Under the pieces are notes generated by a model. That model saw only the letters and a list, made by a program, of their open reading frames with translations. It searched no databases and was not told the DNA's origin. Position numbers and translations under genes: made by a program. Below are positions 32,621 to 42,643 of a stretch of 64,000 nt of DNA, piece after piece; positions within the stretch are counted from its first letter, which is position 1, and each line of letters opens with the position of its first letter. Source of the stretch: Podocnemis expansa (Eukaryota > Chordata > Testudines > Podocnemididae); contig ML682059.1 in the NCBI GenBank assembly GCA_007922195.1, positions 17,935,088 to 17,999,087 on the forward strand, written 5' to 3'.

Positions 32621-33960
32621 ATGGATTACAAGTGGTTGTTAAAACAACAACTAGTGAACATTAGTAAGTCTCGAGGATTAAAAGTCAGCAGGCTCACCAA
32701 GGGGCAGCTCATTGCCCAGCTGGAAGAGAGTGATGGGGGCAGAGAGAGAGACCCCTCAGTGGTGGGAGCCTCCAGGGAGCTCAGAAGTAGCAGCAGTAGC
32801 AGCCCTGACCTGCCCCAACAACAAACCCCAGCCAGAGAGGGGTGCAGGTGACGCCAGCCTGCCCCAGAGGGGTTGCCCAGAGGAGCTGGGAGCTGCAGCC
32901 CGGGGCCTTCTCAGCAGCAGTCCCCAATTCCTAGGGGGTGCTCACAGTTCAGTTCCCCCCCAGAAATAAGGCGGCTGGAACTGGAGCTGAGGCTACAGGA
33001 GTTACAGGATAAAGCAAGACAGCGCCAGTTTGAGTTAGAAATGAAACAGCTGGAGATGGCAGAGAGAGAGAAAGAGAGACAACTTGAGCTGGAACTGGCC
33101 AGACTTAGGAGCCAGGAGGGGGCCCCAAGGAACAGTGAGGGCAGAGTCCGAGAGCCCCTTCCTGCTGGACCCCAAAGTACTAAGTTGATGGGTCCCTTTG
33201 AGGAGGGAGGGGGCATTGATATCTACCTCATCATCTTTGAGAAAACCTGTAATGTGCATCAGGTGAATCTCGCAGACCGGCTGCGGTATCTGACCCCTCT
33301 TCTGGGTCCAAAAGTGATGGAGGTACTCGGTCAGATGGAGGGAGCAGAAACTGGAGATTATGAGCAGTTCAAGCAAGCTCTGCTGCCAAAGTTTCAGCTG
33401 ACCCCTGAAGCGTACCGGGAGAAACTACGATCTGTGCAGAAAGAGCCAGGGGTGACCTACCTGGAAACCAGCACACTGATAAAGGAGTACCTCTGGAAAT
33501 GGACTGGCTTGGCTGGGAACGCAACCAGGGAAGAAGTGGGGGAACTGCTGGGCCTGGAGCAGTTATATAACATTTGTTTGCCCGACCTGAGGCGGTGGCT
33601 GATGGACCGGAAACCCAAGGACCTACGCAGTGCCGGCAGGCTGACTGATGAGTTTGTGGCCAGCCGGTCAGGGCATGGGCTAGGTCTGAAGGGGGAAGGG
33701 GGCTGGAAGGGGGACCTGTGGGGTAGGCTCCAACAGGACTCTCAGAAGGGAGCCCCAGAAAACAGATCATCCAAGGGAACTACTCAGCTAGGCCCTGGTG
33801 AACAGGGAGACTGGAGGTGCTTCTCATATGGTGAGACAGGCCACAAGACAGCGCAGTGCCCAAAACACAGAGACACGAGGGCCAAATCAACTGCACAAAG
33901 GCTGCATTGGGTAGGAGCCTGTCCAGAGGAGGCACTAACCATGGCAGAAGCGGCAGATAG
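32621..33960 (+). pseudogene. gag: Gag polyprotein with SCAN-like capsid domain, interrupted
   Basis: Gag forms the virus-like particle that packages element RNA in the cytoplasm. The frame starts at an ATG (32621) with MDYKWLLKQQ. It meets an in-frame TGA at 32849-32851 and then continues in the same frame. About 32963-33116 is a charged coiled coil rich in Glu, Leu, Gln and Arg. 33380-33670 encodes a helical block with the SCAN-like pattern (LLPKF, TREEVGELLGLEQLYNIC, PDLRRWLMDRKPKD). 33818-33859 is a CCHC-type nucleocapsid knuckle whose second Cys is Tyr, so metal binding is probably lost. The SCAN domain of vertebrate zinc-finger proteins is thought to derive from Gmr1-like capsids. Domain order is certain; the element's exact family name is inferred. 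Confidence 0.85.
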
Positions 33961-34078
33961 TCGGGTTGACACTCCCAGTGAGGGAGTGGGTGGCCAGGTG
34001 GGCTCGCTGGTACCGGGCAGGTCTCCAGACTCAGAATCCTCTATTCACCAAGTGAGCTCAGGCCCACCAAAGGGAGGT

Positions 34079-34349
34079 CAGCAGCTCCTCATCCCTATTG
34101 AGGCAGAGGGAAGAAAAGTCCAAGGGTTCTGGGATACAGGTGCGGAGGTGACTCTGGCCCGGCTGGAGGTGGTGGGACCCGACAAGATGGTCCCTGATAC
34201 TTATCTGAACCTAAGGGCGGTGTTCGGGCTACCTGTACAAGTACCTGTAGCAAGAGTGCATCTGAAGTGGGGAGGCAAAGAGGGCCTCAAGGAGATGGGG
34301 GTGCACAATTCTTTCCCAGCCAAGGTACTGATGGGACAAAATCTAGAAG
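34079..34349 (+). pseudogene. pro: Retroviral-type aspartic protease domain
   Basis: It would cleave the Gag-Pol polyprotein during particle maturation. The active-site triad is visible as FWDTGAEVTLA, with the catalytic Asp codon at 34133-34135. The domain is about 90 residues, usual for a retropepsin monomer, and ends near KVLMGQNLEG. It is in the same frame as Gag with no separating stop, so it was probably made as a Gag-Pro-Pol fusion. The domain itself looks intact, but the upstream TGA would prevent its translation from the Gag start. Confidence 0.85.
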
Positions 34350-34615
34350 GGTGGCCTGGTGAACCCCAGAGAACATTGGCTGCTACCAGGAGTCAGGGCC
34401 TGCAGGGGCTCCTTACATCTGGTGTCCCTGAGACAAAGATGAGAAACCTTGTAGAGGGACAGACAAAACCAATGGGGCCAGAAAAGTGCGAGGAGGAGGA
34501 TCCCACCCCGGACAAGGCTCGGGAACAGACTCCAACATCCTCTCCCACAGGTGAGTTTCAGGAGGATCTGTGGGGCGACCCTTCACTAGCAAAGCTGAGG
34601 GCGCTCGCAGACCTT

Positions 34616-35835
34616 GGGGTGGAGGAGTCCCTTGGGAGAGACCACAGGGAGAAATTCCTGTGGGAGAAAGGGGCCCTGTACCAAGAGTGGACTCCAGTGG
34701 CAAAGGCAGAGCCATGGCAGGTCAGGCAACAATTGGTGGTGCCCCAAAGATACCGCCAAAGACTGTTGTCCTAGGCCCATGATATTCCTCCGTTGGGACA
34801 CCAGGGGATAAAATGCACCCAGCCGCGGCTGCTGCAAAACTTCTACTGGCTGGGAATGTTCAATGCAGTCAAGCAATATTGCCAATCATGGGACACTTGT
34901 CAGAGGGTGGGGAAGGCCCAGGACAAAGGTGGGGCTGAGCTGAGACCCCCCCTGGTCATAGAGGAGCCATTCCAGAAGAGGGCGATGGACATAGTAGCGT
35001 TCTTCAGCAGAGCCACCAGATCAGGGAAGAAATATATTGGGGTGGGGGTAGACTTGTTTACCCCGTACCCAGGGGCTGTACCTCTGGCTCCCACCAAACC
35101 TGACAAGGTGGCAGATGCTCTGATGGGCATTTTCAGTGGGGTGGGGTTCCCACAGGAGGGCCTCACTGACCAAGGGTCTAACTGTATGTCAGTCCTCTTG
35201 CAGTGTCTCGGGGACAAGTGTGGGGCCCAACACACCTGGGCGTCAGCCTATCTCCTGCAGACCAACGGGCTGGTGGAAAGAGTCAATGAGACTCTGGAAA
35301 AGATGCTAAAGGTTTTTATGGCTCAATACTCACAGGACTGGGACAAATATCTACCACCCCTGCTGTTTGCATTCTGGGATGTGTCCCAAGAGTTCACGGG
35401 TTTCGCTCCATTTGAGCTGTTATATGGGAGAAGAGTGAGAGGCCGTCTGGACTTAGTAAGAGATGGGTGGGAGGGGAAGGCTTTCCCCACTGGGGAATCA
35501 GTAGTAGAATACATCCTGATTTTCCAGGAGAAACTCTTGGGGCTTATGGACCTGGTTAGGGAGAACTTAATGCAGGTCCAAAGGCAGCAGAAAGCTGAGG
35601 ATGATTGCAGTGCCCCGGCCAGATCATATGGAGTTGGGGATCAGGTGAGGCTTCTTATCCCGGTGCAAAGGAATAAGCTCCAGGCTGCCTGGGAGGGACC
35701 CGTCAAGGTCACCAAACAACTGAGCAATGTGAACTATGTGGTAGAACTGTCCCACTGGTCACACAAACAAAAAGTGTACACTGTTACTATGATGAAACAT
35801 TACTTTGACAGAGAGGGGCTGGGACTGACTGTATG
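34616..35835 (+). pseudogene. int: Integrase, placed before RT, one nonsense codon
   Basis: It would insert element cDNA into the genome. A stretch like the N-terminal zinc-binding region starts near 34616 and meets an in-frame TAG at 34772-34774, then continues AHDIPPLGHQG. The HHCC motif is damaged: its first Cys is Trp. The catalytic DDE triad is intact: Asp 34988-34990, Asp 35168-35170 (LTDQGSN) and Glu 35276-35278 (TNGLVERVNE), with 35 residues between the second Asp and Glu. FELLYGRRVRG and a GPVKVTK (GPY/F-like) C-terminal module follow. The RT-related sequence begins only after this domain. The TAG looks like a simple nonsense mutation, not a readthrough site. Confidence 0.88.
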
Positions 35836-35899
35836 CGGACAATGGGAGGGTCTGGGGGGAGATTCCCTGTGGAGGTTCGGTAGCCGGGTGGAGAATGAA

Positions 35900-36300
35900 T
35901 CCTTCCTGGACTCAATTCCCTTATCTGACCAGGTAACTGTGGCCCAGAGGGAAGAGATTAGCGCAGGGCTGGAGTCCTACCGACCACTGTTTTCTAGCCA
36001 GCCTGGGCTTACCAACTTAGTGGTGCGCCACGTAGAGACCGGAACGACCAATCCCATAAAGTGCTCCCCAGTTAGAGTCACTGGGAAGGTAGCCTGGGAG
36101 GTAAAGGGAGATCCAGGACATGCTGGCCTTGGTGGTTATACAACCATCTACCAGCCCATGGGCTTCTCCGATAGGGCTGGTACCCAAGAAAGATGGCTTG
36201 ATCCGGTTCTGTGTAGACTATGGCAAGCTGAACTCTGTCACAGTGTCTGACGCATACCCCATGCCCAGGCTGGATGAGATTTTAGTCAAGCTGGGAGGGC
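35900..36300 (+). pseudogene. pol: Reverse transcriptase, N-terminal fragment with frameshift
   Basis: After integrase the frame reads ISAGLESYRPLFSSQPGLTN and GTTNPIKCSPVRVTGKV, typical of the start of Gypsy RT. A frameshift near 36100-36115 moves the coding sequence to another frame, where STSPWASPIGLVPKKDG and FCVDYGKLNSVTVSDAYPMPRLDEIL are read (36120 onward). These are RT fingers motifs. The sequence then jumps to RNase H remnants; the palm with its YxDD-type catalytic site is missing, so this RT cannot work. Confidence 0.9.
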
Positions 36301-36480
36301 TTGCTAAACGGGTACTAATGCCAAGCTCAGGAGGTGGGGGGTTAATCCTTCAGGGATGTGATATGGAGGTGATACATCTCAAGGGAAGTGTGAATGTAGT
36401 AGCAGATGCCTTATCAAGAGGGTGGGGGTCAGAACTTCCCCAGGTCACCGGCAGAGGTGACCACGTTCAGTTCAGTCTCC
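36301..36480 (+). pseudogene. Deletion junction and RNase H C-terminal stub
   Basis: Directly after the RT fingers, the frame passes through a short junk stretch (about 36297-36345) into DMEVIHLKGSVNVVADALSRG, the end of a Gypsy RNase H domain. By comparison with usual RT-RNase H lengths, roughly 1.2-1.4 kb is gone. The ORF ends inside the 3' LTR start. Confidence 0.85.
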
Positions 36481-36493
36481 AGGGGGGGAGAGA
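36481..36493 (+). other. Polypurine tract
   Basis: AGGGGGGGAGAGA immediately precedes the 3' LTR start TGTGATGAAG. It is the expected primer for plus-strand DNA synthesis. Confidence 0.9.
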
Positions 36494-37104
36494 TGTGATG
36501 AAGTAAGAAAACCTCTTGGGTTACTGTGGTTCTTCTTTTCTGTTCTGGTTCTTTGGTGATGGTATTCTGGTGATGGGACACAGGGGTGTGATAACTATAG
36601 GTACCACTAGGGGGGAAGAGGCTTTAGTGCGACCTTACCTGGACCCCCTGGGGGTGACAGGTTGTGGCCGGTTTAGACCAGGGACAGGGCAGCTGGATGG
36701 AGAGGAGAACAAAGGAAGGAGAGAGGGAGGAAGGAAGATGGAGGTCGGAGGGGCAGGACCTCCGGGGCGTGTCTTGGGGGTTTACTATCTACCCTCCTAG
36801 GTGATCTGAGAGCCAACTGTCCTAGCTGCTGTGCAAAGTGGATTGCTGATAAACCCTCTGGCTGATACACTGGCTGAGTGTCACTGCTGATTGGGACGGC
36901 TGGGACCCTCGTGAAGGGAGGAAACCCCCCCCCCCAAGGGAGACCAGACAGAGCAAGGATCGGACTCTCTGGGCCTGGATTTGGGAAGCATGGAGCAGGT
37001 AGCATGGAGACCTGGGTGAATGGGAGAAAGCTCCACTGTAGCAGAGTCCCTGGTGGGCTGTGAACAGAGGGGATCCAAGAGGCTTTTCTGGGTTCTCCGT
37101 TACA
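36494..37104 (+). repeat. 3' LTR
   Basis: It begins TGTGATGAAG and ends CCGTTACA. It aligns with the 5' LTR over its full length; the differences cluster around 36900-36930 (C run) and 36988-36998. Confidence 0.95.
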
Positions 37105-37399
37105 CACGGCCAGAGTAGGAAAACCAATTTGAAATAGCATGTCCATGAACTGGACTTGCTACTTCAAATTGGAGCAGGGGCATCATGGGAGGTGTGGCAA
37201 CATGGCCCCTTAGTAGGGCCATGTCACCACCCAATCCCCTGCCCCCTCCAAGCCCTCTGACCCAGGCATAGGGAAAAGCATCCTGTACTCAGCTCTAGCC
37301 GCCCTGTGGCTAGAGCTGGTCAGGGGATGTTTTCCCCATCCTTGGCTCTGAATGTTTTCCCCTGCCAGGGCTCCCTTGTCCATCAGTTTCAGAAGCCTA

Positions 37400-38480
37400 T
37401 CCAATTTTAGTGATATCTTGGATTGGGTAAGGCAGTATACCCACTCATTGTACGCTGTCCCTTTCAGAATGTTCTTTCAGTTCTTCTGAGTATTGAGTCT
37501 CCAGTAAGCACTATCTGTCATCCTTGAATAGTTGGAGAACTCTTTGCAGGTAAGCTTGATTTTCTTATACATTGGGTCGAAGAGCCATGTCCCCTGTATA
37601 TCTATTCCATCTTTTTGGTGACCTCAATCTGCCTATCCTCATCTCTCTTCAACCACACAGACGGTTGCAGTGGCATCTTGCCTCTGGTGGTTATGAACCA
37701 GCAGCCTTCCTTGCTGACTTCCTCTCTCACCAGTTCTTTTGTAGCCTCCTCCTTTTTAACTTAATGCTGGGATCCTGGTGTTTCTTGAATCTGGTTGTTT
37801 AAGAAATACTCAATGTCTATGGTTCTAAGTAGCATCACAGCTTCCCCCTCTAATCTAAGAATCTTTTCCTCCAACATTGCCACCAACTTGAACTTCATGC
37901 ACAAGAAATCCCTTCTGTCTTCATACAGGAAAGAGAATATGTCACATCTGTTGCAGGTTACCACTACTGTTCTGTCACTTGCCATCCTGATACCATATAT
38001 AATGCTGAACCTTGAAGAAAAGCCTTTCACACTTCCTTTCTAAACTCCCTCCAAAACAGATCTGTTAGCTACCTCTGTTTGCATCTCTTGAGTTCACCCA
38101 ACAAGTCATTTTTGTATCAAATGCTCCCTGCTTGGCTCAGCTCAGCACCACACCTCACCACCTGAGAGTAATTAACCACTCAGAGATTTCAGACATCTGG
38201 GACGACCAAAGGTCCAAAGTCACTAGAGCCTCAAAGCCTAGCAGTACATTTATCCAAACTCCAAGAGAATACTCAGGGGCCCTCAGCCCAATTATACAGC
38301 CTGCACACAGAGAATAAGCAGTCAAGGAAACAACTCACAGCTATACCAAATGTACAACTCACCAATTCCTGCTGCATCAGAGTGCAGTCTAGAGCTTCAG
38401 CTACAGCTTCCAAAATTCCCATGAGCGGCCTCTGTCTGCTGACTTGTCCAGTGAAACAAGCAGCCTACTACAGACTAGTT
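37400..38480 (-). pseudogene. CR1-like LINE ORF1 and 5' region, antisense
   Basis: The minus strand of 37761-38030 encodes MASDRTVVVTCNRCDIFSFL, then FLCMKFKLVAMLEEKILRLEGEAVMLLRTID: a Cys-x2-Cys pair followed by a leucine-zipper-like helix. This is the layout of the nucleic-acid-binding ORF1 of CR1-type LINEs. The flanking 37560-37760 continues the same antisense reading with breaks. 38040-38480 may be the LINE 5' region. I infer the family from the zinc-pair/coil pattern and repeat resemblance. Confidence 0.55.
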
Positions 38481-38489
38481 GTGTTCATT

Positions 38490-39300
38490 AGCATGACTGG
38501 AGACTGACTGTACTGGAGGTCCTGATTCCTGACAAGTATTTCCAAATGGACCTGCTTTTTCTTGGTTCAGGTCAGCATGAAACTGTGGCCTCCCACGCTG
38601 CTGCAATGCCTCATGCAAGTTGTAGTTTAGATCCCTTACATCCTATTCTCCTCTATGGGCCAAGTGCACGGGTTACATTACATCTCCTGCAATGTATCAC
38701 AGCCATGTGACTCTCATGAACTATAACAGGTCAGCAAGGGCTGAAACATGAGGCACCCAAATCACAAGTCCCATGAGGTATCAAGGTATCTGAGGCAGAC
38801 ACAGATTAATGTCTGTCACTCTTATATCTGAACATTTTGATTTGCCTTGACAAACTGAAATATTCCAGTTTGGGCCAACACATCACAAAACAAAATTTTT
38901 GTATTGATTTTCTTGACAACAAAATTAATTTTTTGGCCCAAAGTTTTTTGCTTGCTTTCAAAAGTTTTGAGTTGTCAACAGTCACAATGACCTCTGGAAT
39001 ATTTTCATTGAAAACATCTTTTTTTTTGTTTTCATTTAAATTTCCAGCTACTAGTCTCCCCACATATTAGCTGGCCAGTTCTGTTACTACCAGACATATG
39101 AATCTGTTTGGGGCAAGTGATCTCTTTCTTTTACTCTGTTGCTAATATTACAAAGGTGTACGTCTTCTACTATGAGGCATGATGACATCCACTCACAAAT
39201 ATCTATGGATTCTCTTGTTCAGCACATTTAGCTTGCTGGGCTGAAGCCAAGGCACATTTACAGACAATTATTCTGAGTTCCTGGTATGAACATCTTTAAT
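38490..39300. other. Unassigned; TTTTC/GAAAA-rich repeat-like part
   Basis: About 38830-39070 is rich in self-complementary CAAAA/TTTTG words and gives overlapping 77- and 85-aa ORFs on opposite strands. It looks like an old repeat. No gene seen. Confidence 0.35.
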
Positions 39301-39307
39301 TCTCTAA

Positions 39308-39816
39308 AGCTACATCTACACTTAGCAGGTTAGTTTGAATTAACTTAATTTAGACTAATTCATTCAAACTAATAATGATTAGTTCAAATTAAGTTAATTT
39401 GAATTAACATGGCCACACAAGGAAAACCAATTCAAACTAGCATGTCCATAGACAGGACTTGCTAGTTCAAATTAAGAGAAGGGCACCATGGGAAGTGTGG
39501 CAAGATGGTCCCCAACAAGGGCCATGGCCCCACCTAATATATAGAGAGAGGAAGGCACCAAAGGAGGAAGAAGCTCAAAAAGCATTAATTCAAATTAATG
39601 GTTAATTCAAATTAACACAGCTGCATTGGGTTAATTCGAAATAATACGTTTGAATTAACCCTTACTTCGAAGTTAAGCCAGTTTTATAACTTCAAAGTAG
39701 CTTTTATTAATTCAAATTTAGGAATTCTTTAGTCTGAATTAATGAAAGCCAGGGTAGCCATGCATTAATTTAATTTGAATTAATCCTCATTCATTCAAAT
39801 TAATGTAGACATACCC
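39308..39816. mobile_element. Palindromic MITE, AATTCGAATT type with central module (509 bp)
   Basis: Ends are AGCTACATCTACACTT and (reverse complement) GGGTATGTCTACATTA. TAA flanks both sides (39305-39307, 39817-39819). Arms are TTAATTCAAATTAA and AGTTTGAATTAAC. The centre has GCATGTCC..GGACTTGC, GGGCACCATGGGAAGTGTGGCAA and CACCTAATATATAG. It serves as the uninterrupted reference for the split element at 31392. Confidence 0.88.
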
Positions 39817-39829
39817 TAATTGTTTCTTT

Positions 39830-42010
39830 ATTTTTTGGCCAATTCCTGAGAGATAGTAAGTGCCTGTTGATCCACTGCAAGTTCCATCGACTGCTAGGTT
39901 TTGGCCCTTTGTTTGTGTGTCCAGCAGTAAGCAGTAAACACCATTGTCTCTCTCAGTTGCTCAATCACACACAACTGGACTTAAACAAATTCCTTGGTTT
40001 TATATTTTTATATAGAAAGTGTGGTCACAATCCAGCAAAACATTTAAGCTTGTGTTTAACTTTAAGCACATGAGCAATGTCACTGAAAACACATGCTCAC
40101 ATCCTCAAAGTTACAAACATGCTTAAATGATTTGCTGTGTCAGGAATACTTTTTTTTTTCCAGAACAAAATGACTTTTTATTTCCCTTGCCATACAAAAT
40201 CTCAGCATTAGTATGACTTTCCTGTTACTTGTTGTCTTTTAAAATCCTCTCTTCTTCTTTCTACTGGTCCCTCACACAATGGCATCCTCACCTCAAACTT
40301 TAGACTCACTACAGTTCACCTTCTCTATTACGAACAGAGCAGAAGCCATTGTTCACTGTCAGAGAAAACTCCATTATTAATGATTATGGTGTTTTCTAGA
40401 TACACACTACTCTATTTCTTCCTATGTCCTAAAAATTAACCCAAATATAGACTGGGTATTGAAACTGGAACATGTCCCCTATGCACTTAATTTCTGTTTA
40501 AATTACACCGACTTGGAGACAAATAGGGAATAGGTACCTTTAGAAGCAGATAAAAATTGGGTGATAGGTTTAAGATGGAATCTAACAGTTAATGAAATAA
40601 ATAAAATCTTTGAGCCTCTGAGCCTTTATTGGGAGCAAATGAAGGAGGAAAAGAGAAAAAAAAACAAATAAAAAATGGTGATGAGAAAGAAAATGATGCC
40701 CTGTTTGCATTGGGAATACTTAAATACATCATAAGATAAGCAAAGTGTTAGGATATGAAACCTAAAGGGCAATATAATCCCAAAGGGGAGGATTTGTTCC
40801 AAAAGAAGGTTTATTAAAACTGAGCTTGCTTTGCATAATGTTTAGGAAAGAAGTGCTGTGAAACTCTAACCATATTTCTTGTTTAACTTTTAGTTTCTCT
40901 TCACTCTTTTATGCTACACTCATTTTCCCGACCCTGTAGCTCAGTTGTTGCTTTCTGTTTATAACCTTTACAATACTTTCATGAGCATATGCTATAATTC
41001 TCTTCCCTTTTCTTTATCTCCTTGTTCCTACAAGCTGGCTTGAATAAAGAAGTCATTATCAGCAAGTCCACAATGGGTCCAGACATCCACATTCAAGATG
41101 TTGTATAGATGATATATTGATCAGTCCTCAATGAGTAATAGCATTCTAATGAAAAGCGCTCCCCAAAGTTAATGTATCTGCTCATGCAAACCACAAATGA
41201 AGCATTCTGTGGCACAAAGGGTCTGACCCTGTGAATTATAATTACTCCCTACAACAATAAAAGTCGGGAGCGGTTTTATTTATTTACCAGAATCAGTGAT
41301 AGTCTGTTGGCTTACACACTGAAAATTCATTTTACAAACTAGCACCCAGACTGTTTGCTTTCTTTCAGTGTCCGCTGAGAATTAACCCTGAAACTGCCAC
41401 TACAAATGCTAAGATAGATATTGCTGTAGAGAGAGAAAGATTTGCTCTAGTACTCTTCAGGTTAAGAAGTGTAATGGCCAATACTCAGAGAGCAGTTGCT
41501 ATATTTGAACGCTCCCTGCTGAGGGAGAATACATTAAGGAACTAGGGTGTGCATAAACAGAGACTGAGTTTCTCCGCTCAATATAGACTACTGTAAGAGT
41601 CCCTGGTTTGCCGGTATTTGAAAAGACTTCCGCAAAGCTCCATCATAAAGCTTTCCACAGCCCCTAACCCTGGTGATAGTGATGTTGAGGTATTAGTGAC
41701 TTCTTCTGTGTCCTTAAGGCATTGGAGAGTAAAATAAAACAATCTGCTAAGTTAAGATGTACACTATGCAGTCATTAATGAACAGCTGCTGGGACAAAAA
41801 GGGCTAATATGGTCTTTAATGTGTAATCCTTCTGCCGGGGCAAGATGGGAGAATAAGAGCCGGGGTCTATATCTAGGGGTTTCCAAATAAAGTTACAGCA
41901 CCAACCAGCTCGAGCCCCCACCCAGTCTTCTAGGAAATCATGCACCATTCCTTCAGCATCCCATGGGGTAATGCTTCCCCACTCTCAAGCATGAGTCTGA
42001 GTGTGGTATA
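39830..42010. other. Unassigned, apparently low-repeat sequence
   Basis: I recognise no gene or repeat in this 2.2 kb. About 41000-41850 in particular has normal composition and none of the repeat words seen elsewhere; it is a candidate for unique, possibly conserved non-coding DNA. Confidence 0.35.
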
Positions 42011-42028
42011 CAGGACTTTTATGGTAGA

Positions 42029-42204
42029 GTAAAAGAATGTAAAAACACAATAGCAAAACCAGCACTGATCTGGAGAATCAGTGCAGAACAGGATTTACAC
42101 CAAAACCCCACAAAGTGTAAAAGAATGCAAAGACACAATAGCAAAACCACCCATGATCTGGAGAACCAGGGCCAAACAGAAGTCTCACAAAACTCAGTAT
42201 GGCA
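42029..42204 (+). repeat. 88-bp tandem duplication
   Basis: GTAAAAGAATG..ACACAATAGCAAAACCA..GATCTGGAGAA occurs at 42029 and again at 42117, 88 bp apart, two copies with moderate divergence. Confidence 0.85.
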
Positions 42205-42252
42205 CCCTCTCCACCTCAGCATGCATACAGAATGTCCCTTGTGCCACCTGTC

Positions 42253-42475
42253 TGCCAGCACCATGTGCTGGTCACTCACACTGTCCAGCCCTCTGTTGGC
42301 CAATTGCACCCTCCATAGGCTCCTCCCACTGTCTGCCAGCTCCACCCACAGGTTGTTCATGCCCTCTGGCCCTCCGCTGGCCACTCGCTGCATCTGTTGG
42401 CTCTACCCCCTGTCCACCAACACCACCCACTGGTCGCTCATGCTGTCCAGTCATTTGTTGGCTGCTCTTCAGTGA
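42253..42475 (+). repeat. 81-bp minisatellite, about 2.7 copies
   Basis: Units begin TGCCAGCACC (42253), TGCCAGCTCC (42334) and CACCAACACC (42415). The period of 81 keeps ORFs open on both strands (116-158 aa), but the products are Cys/Pro/Ser-rich low complexity and not convincing genes. Confidence 0.8.
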
Positions 42476-42643
42476 TTTCAGCTCAGAGAGAGGGTCTCCT
42501 CTTTCAGTGATTTCCACTCTTAAACTCAGAACAGCTGCAAACAGCCTCTTCAATTAAAATAACAAAAGAAAGGCTCCACAAGAAGCCTGGCTACTGATAT
42601 ATCCTTTCACAGTAGGGCAGGGGCTGAGGCAGTGTCTCATACA

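Larger units (their letters stand above)
31497..37104 (+). mobile_element. Ty3/Gypsy LTR retrotransposon, Gmr1-like, defective (5.6 kb)
   Basis: Two LTRs (607 and 611 bp) enclose a tRNA primer site, Gag, protease, integrase, an RT fragment, an RNase H stub and a polypurine tract. The 5-bp flanks are CATGG (31492-31496) and CACGG (37105-37109), one mismatch. Integrase lies before RT, the opposite of most Gypsy elements and as described for Gmr1. The Gag capsid has a SCAN-like domain. Gag, protease and integrase share one frame with two nonsense codons; RT is frameshifted and its catalytic core deleted. By hand count the LTRs differ at about 24 positions plus short indels, roughly 4%. It is a dead copy that could only have moved with enzymes supplied by relatives. 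Confidence 0.93.
31392..37390. mobile_element. Palindromic MITE, AGTTTGAACT type, split by the LTR retrotransposon
   Basis: The left part is 31392-31496 (GGGTATGTCTACACTT, then TTAGTTTGAATTGACTC words) with left flank TAA. The right part resumes at 37105 with GGCCAGAGTAGGAAAACC, GCATGTCCATGAACTGGACTTGC and GGTGTGGCAACATGGCCCC. The uninterrupted relative at 39308 has these blocks side by side, which proves the interruption. The sequence diverges after about 37240 and I found no right terminus, so the end is approximate. Confidence 0.75.

Noticed and set aside
32911..33770. Minus-strand ORFs (101-133 aa) opposite Gag
   Set aside because: Shadows of the Gag frame, without features of their own.
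42081..42557. 158-aa ORF with Cys/Pro-rich repeats, possibly a secreted protein
   Set aside because: Created by an 81-bp tandem repeat; an opposite-strand ORF covers the same region and no signal peptide is visible.
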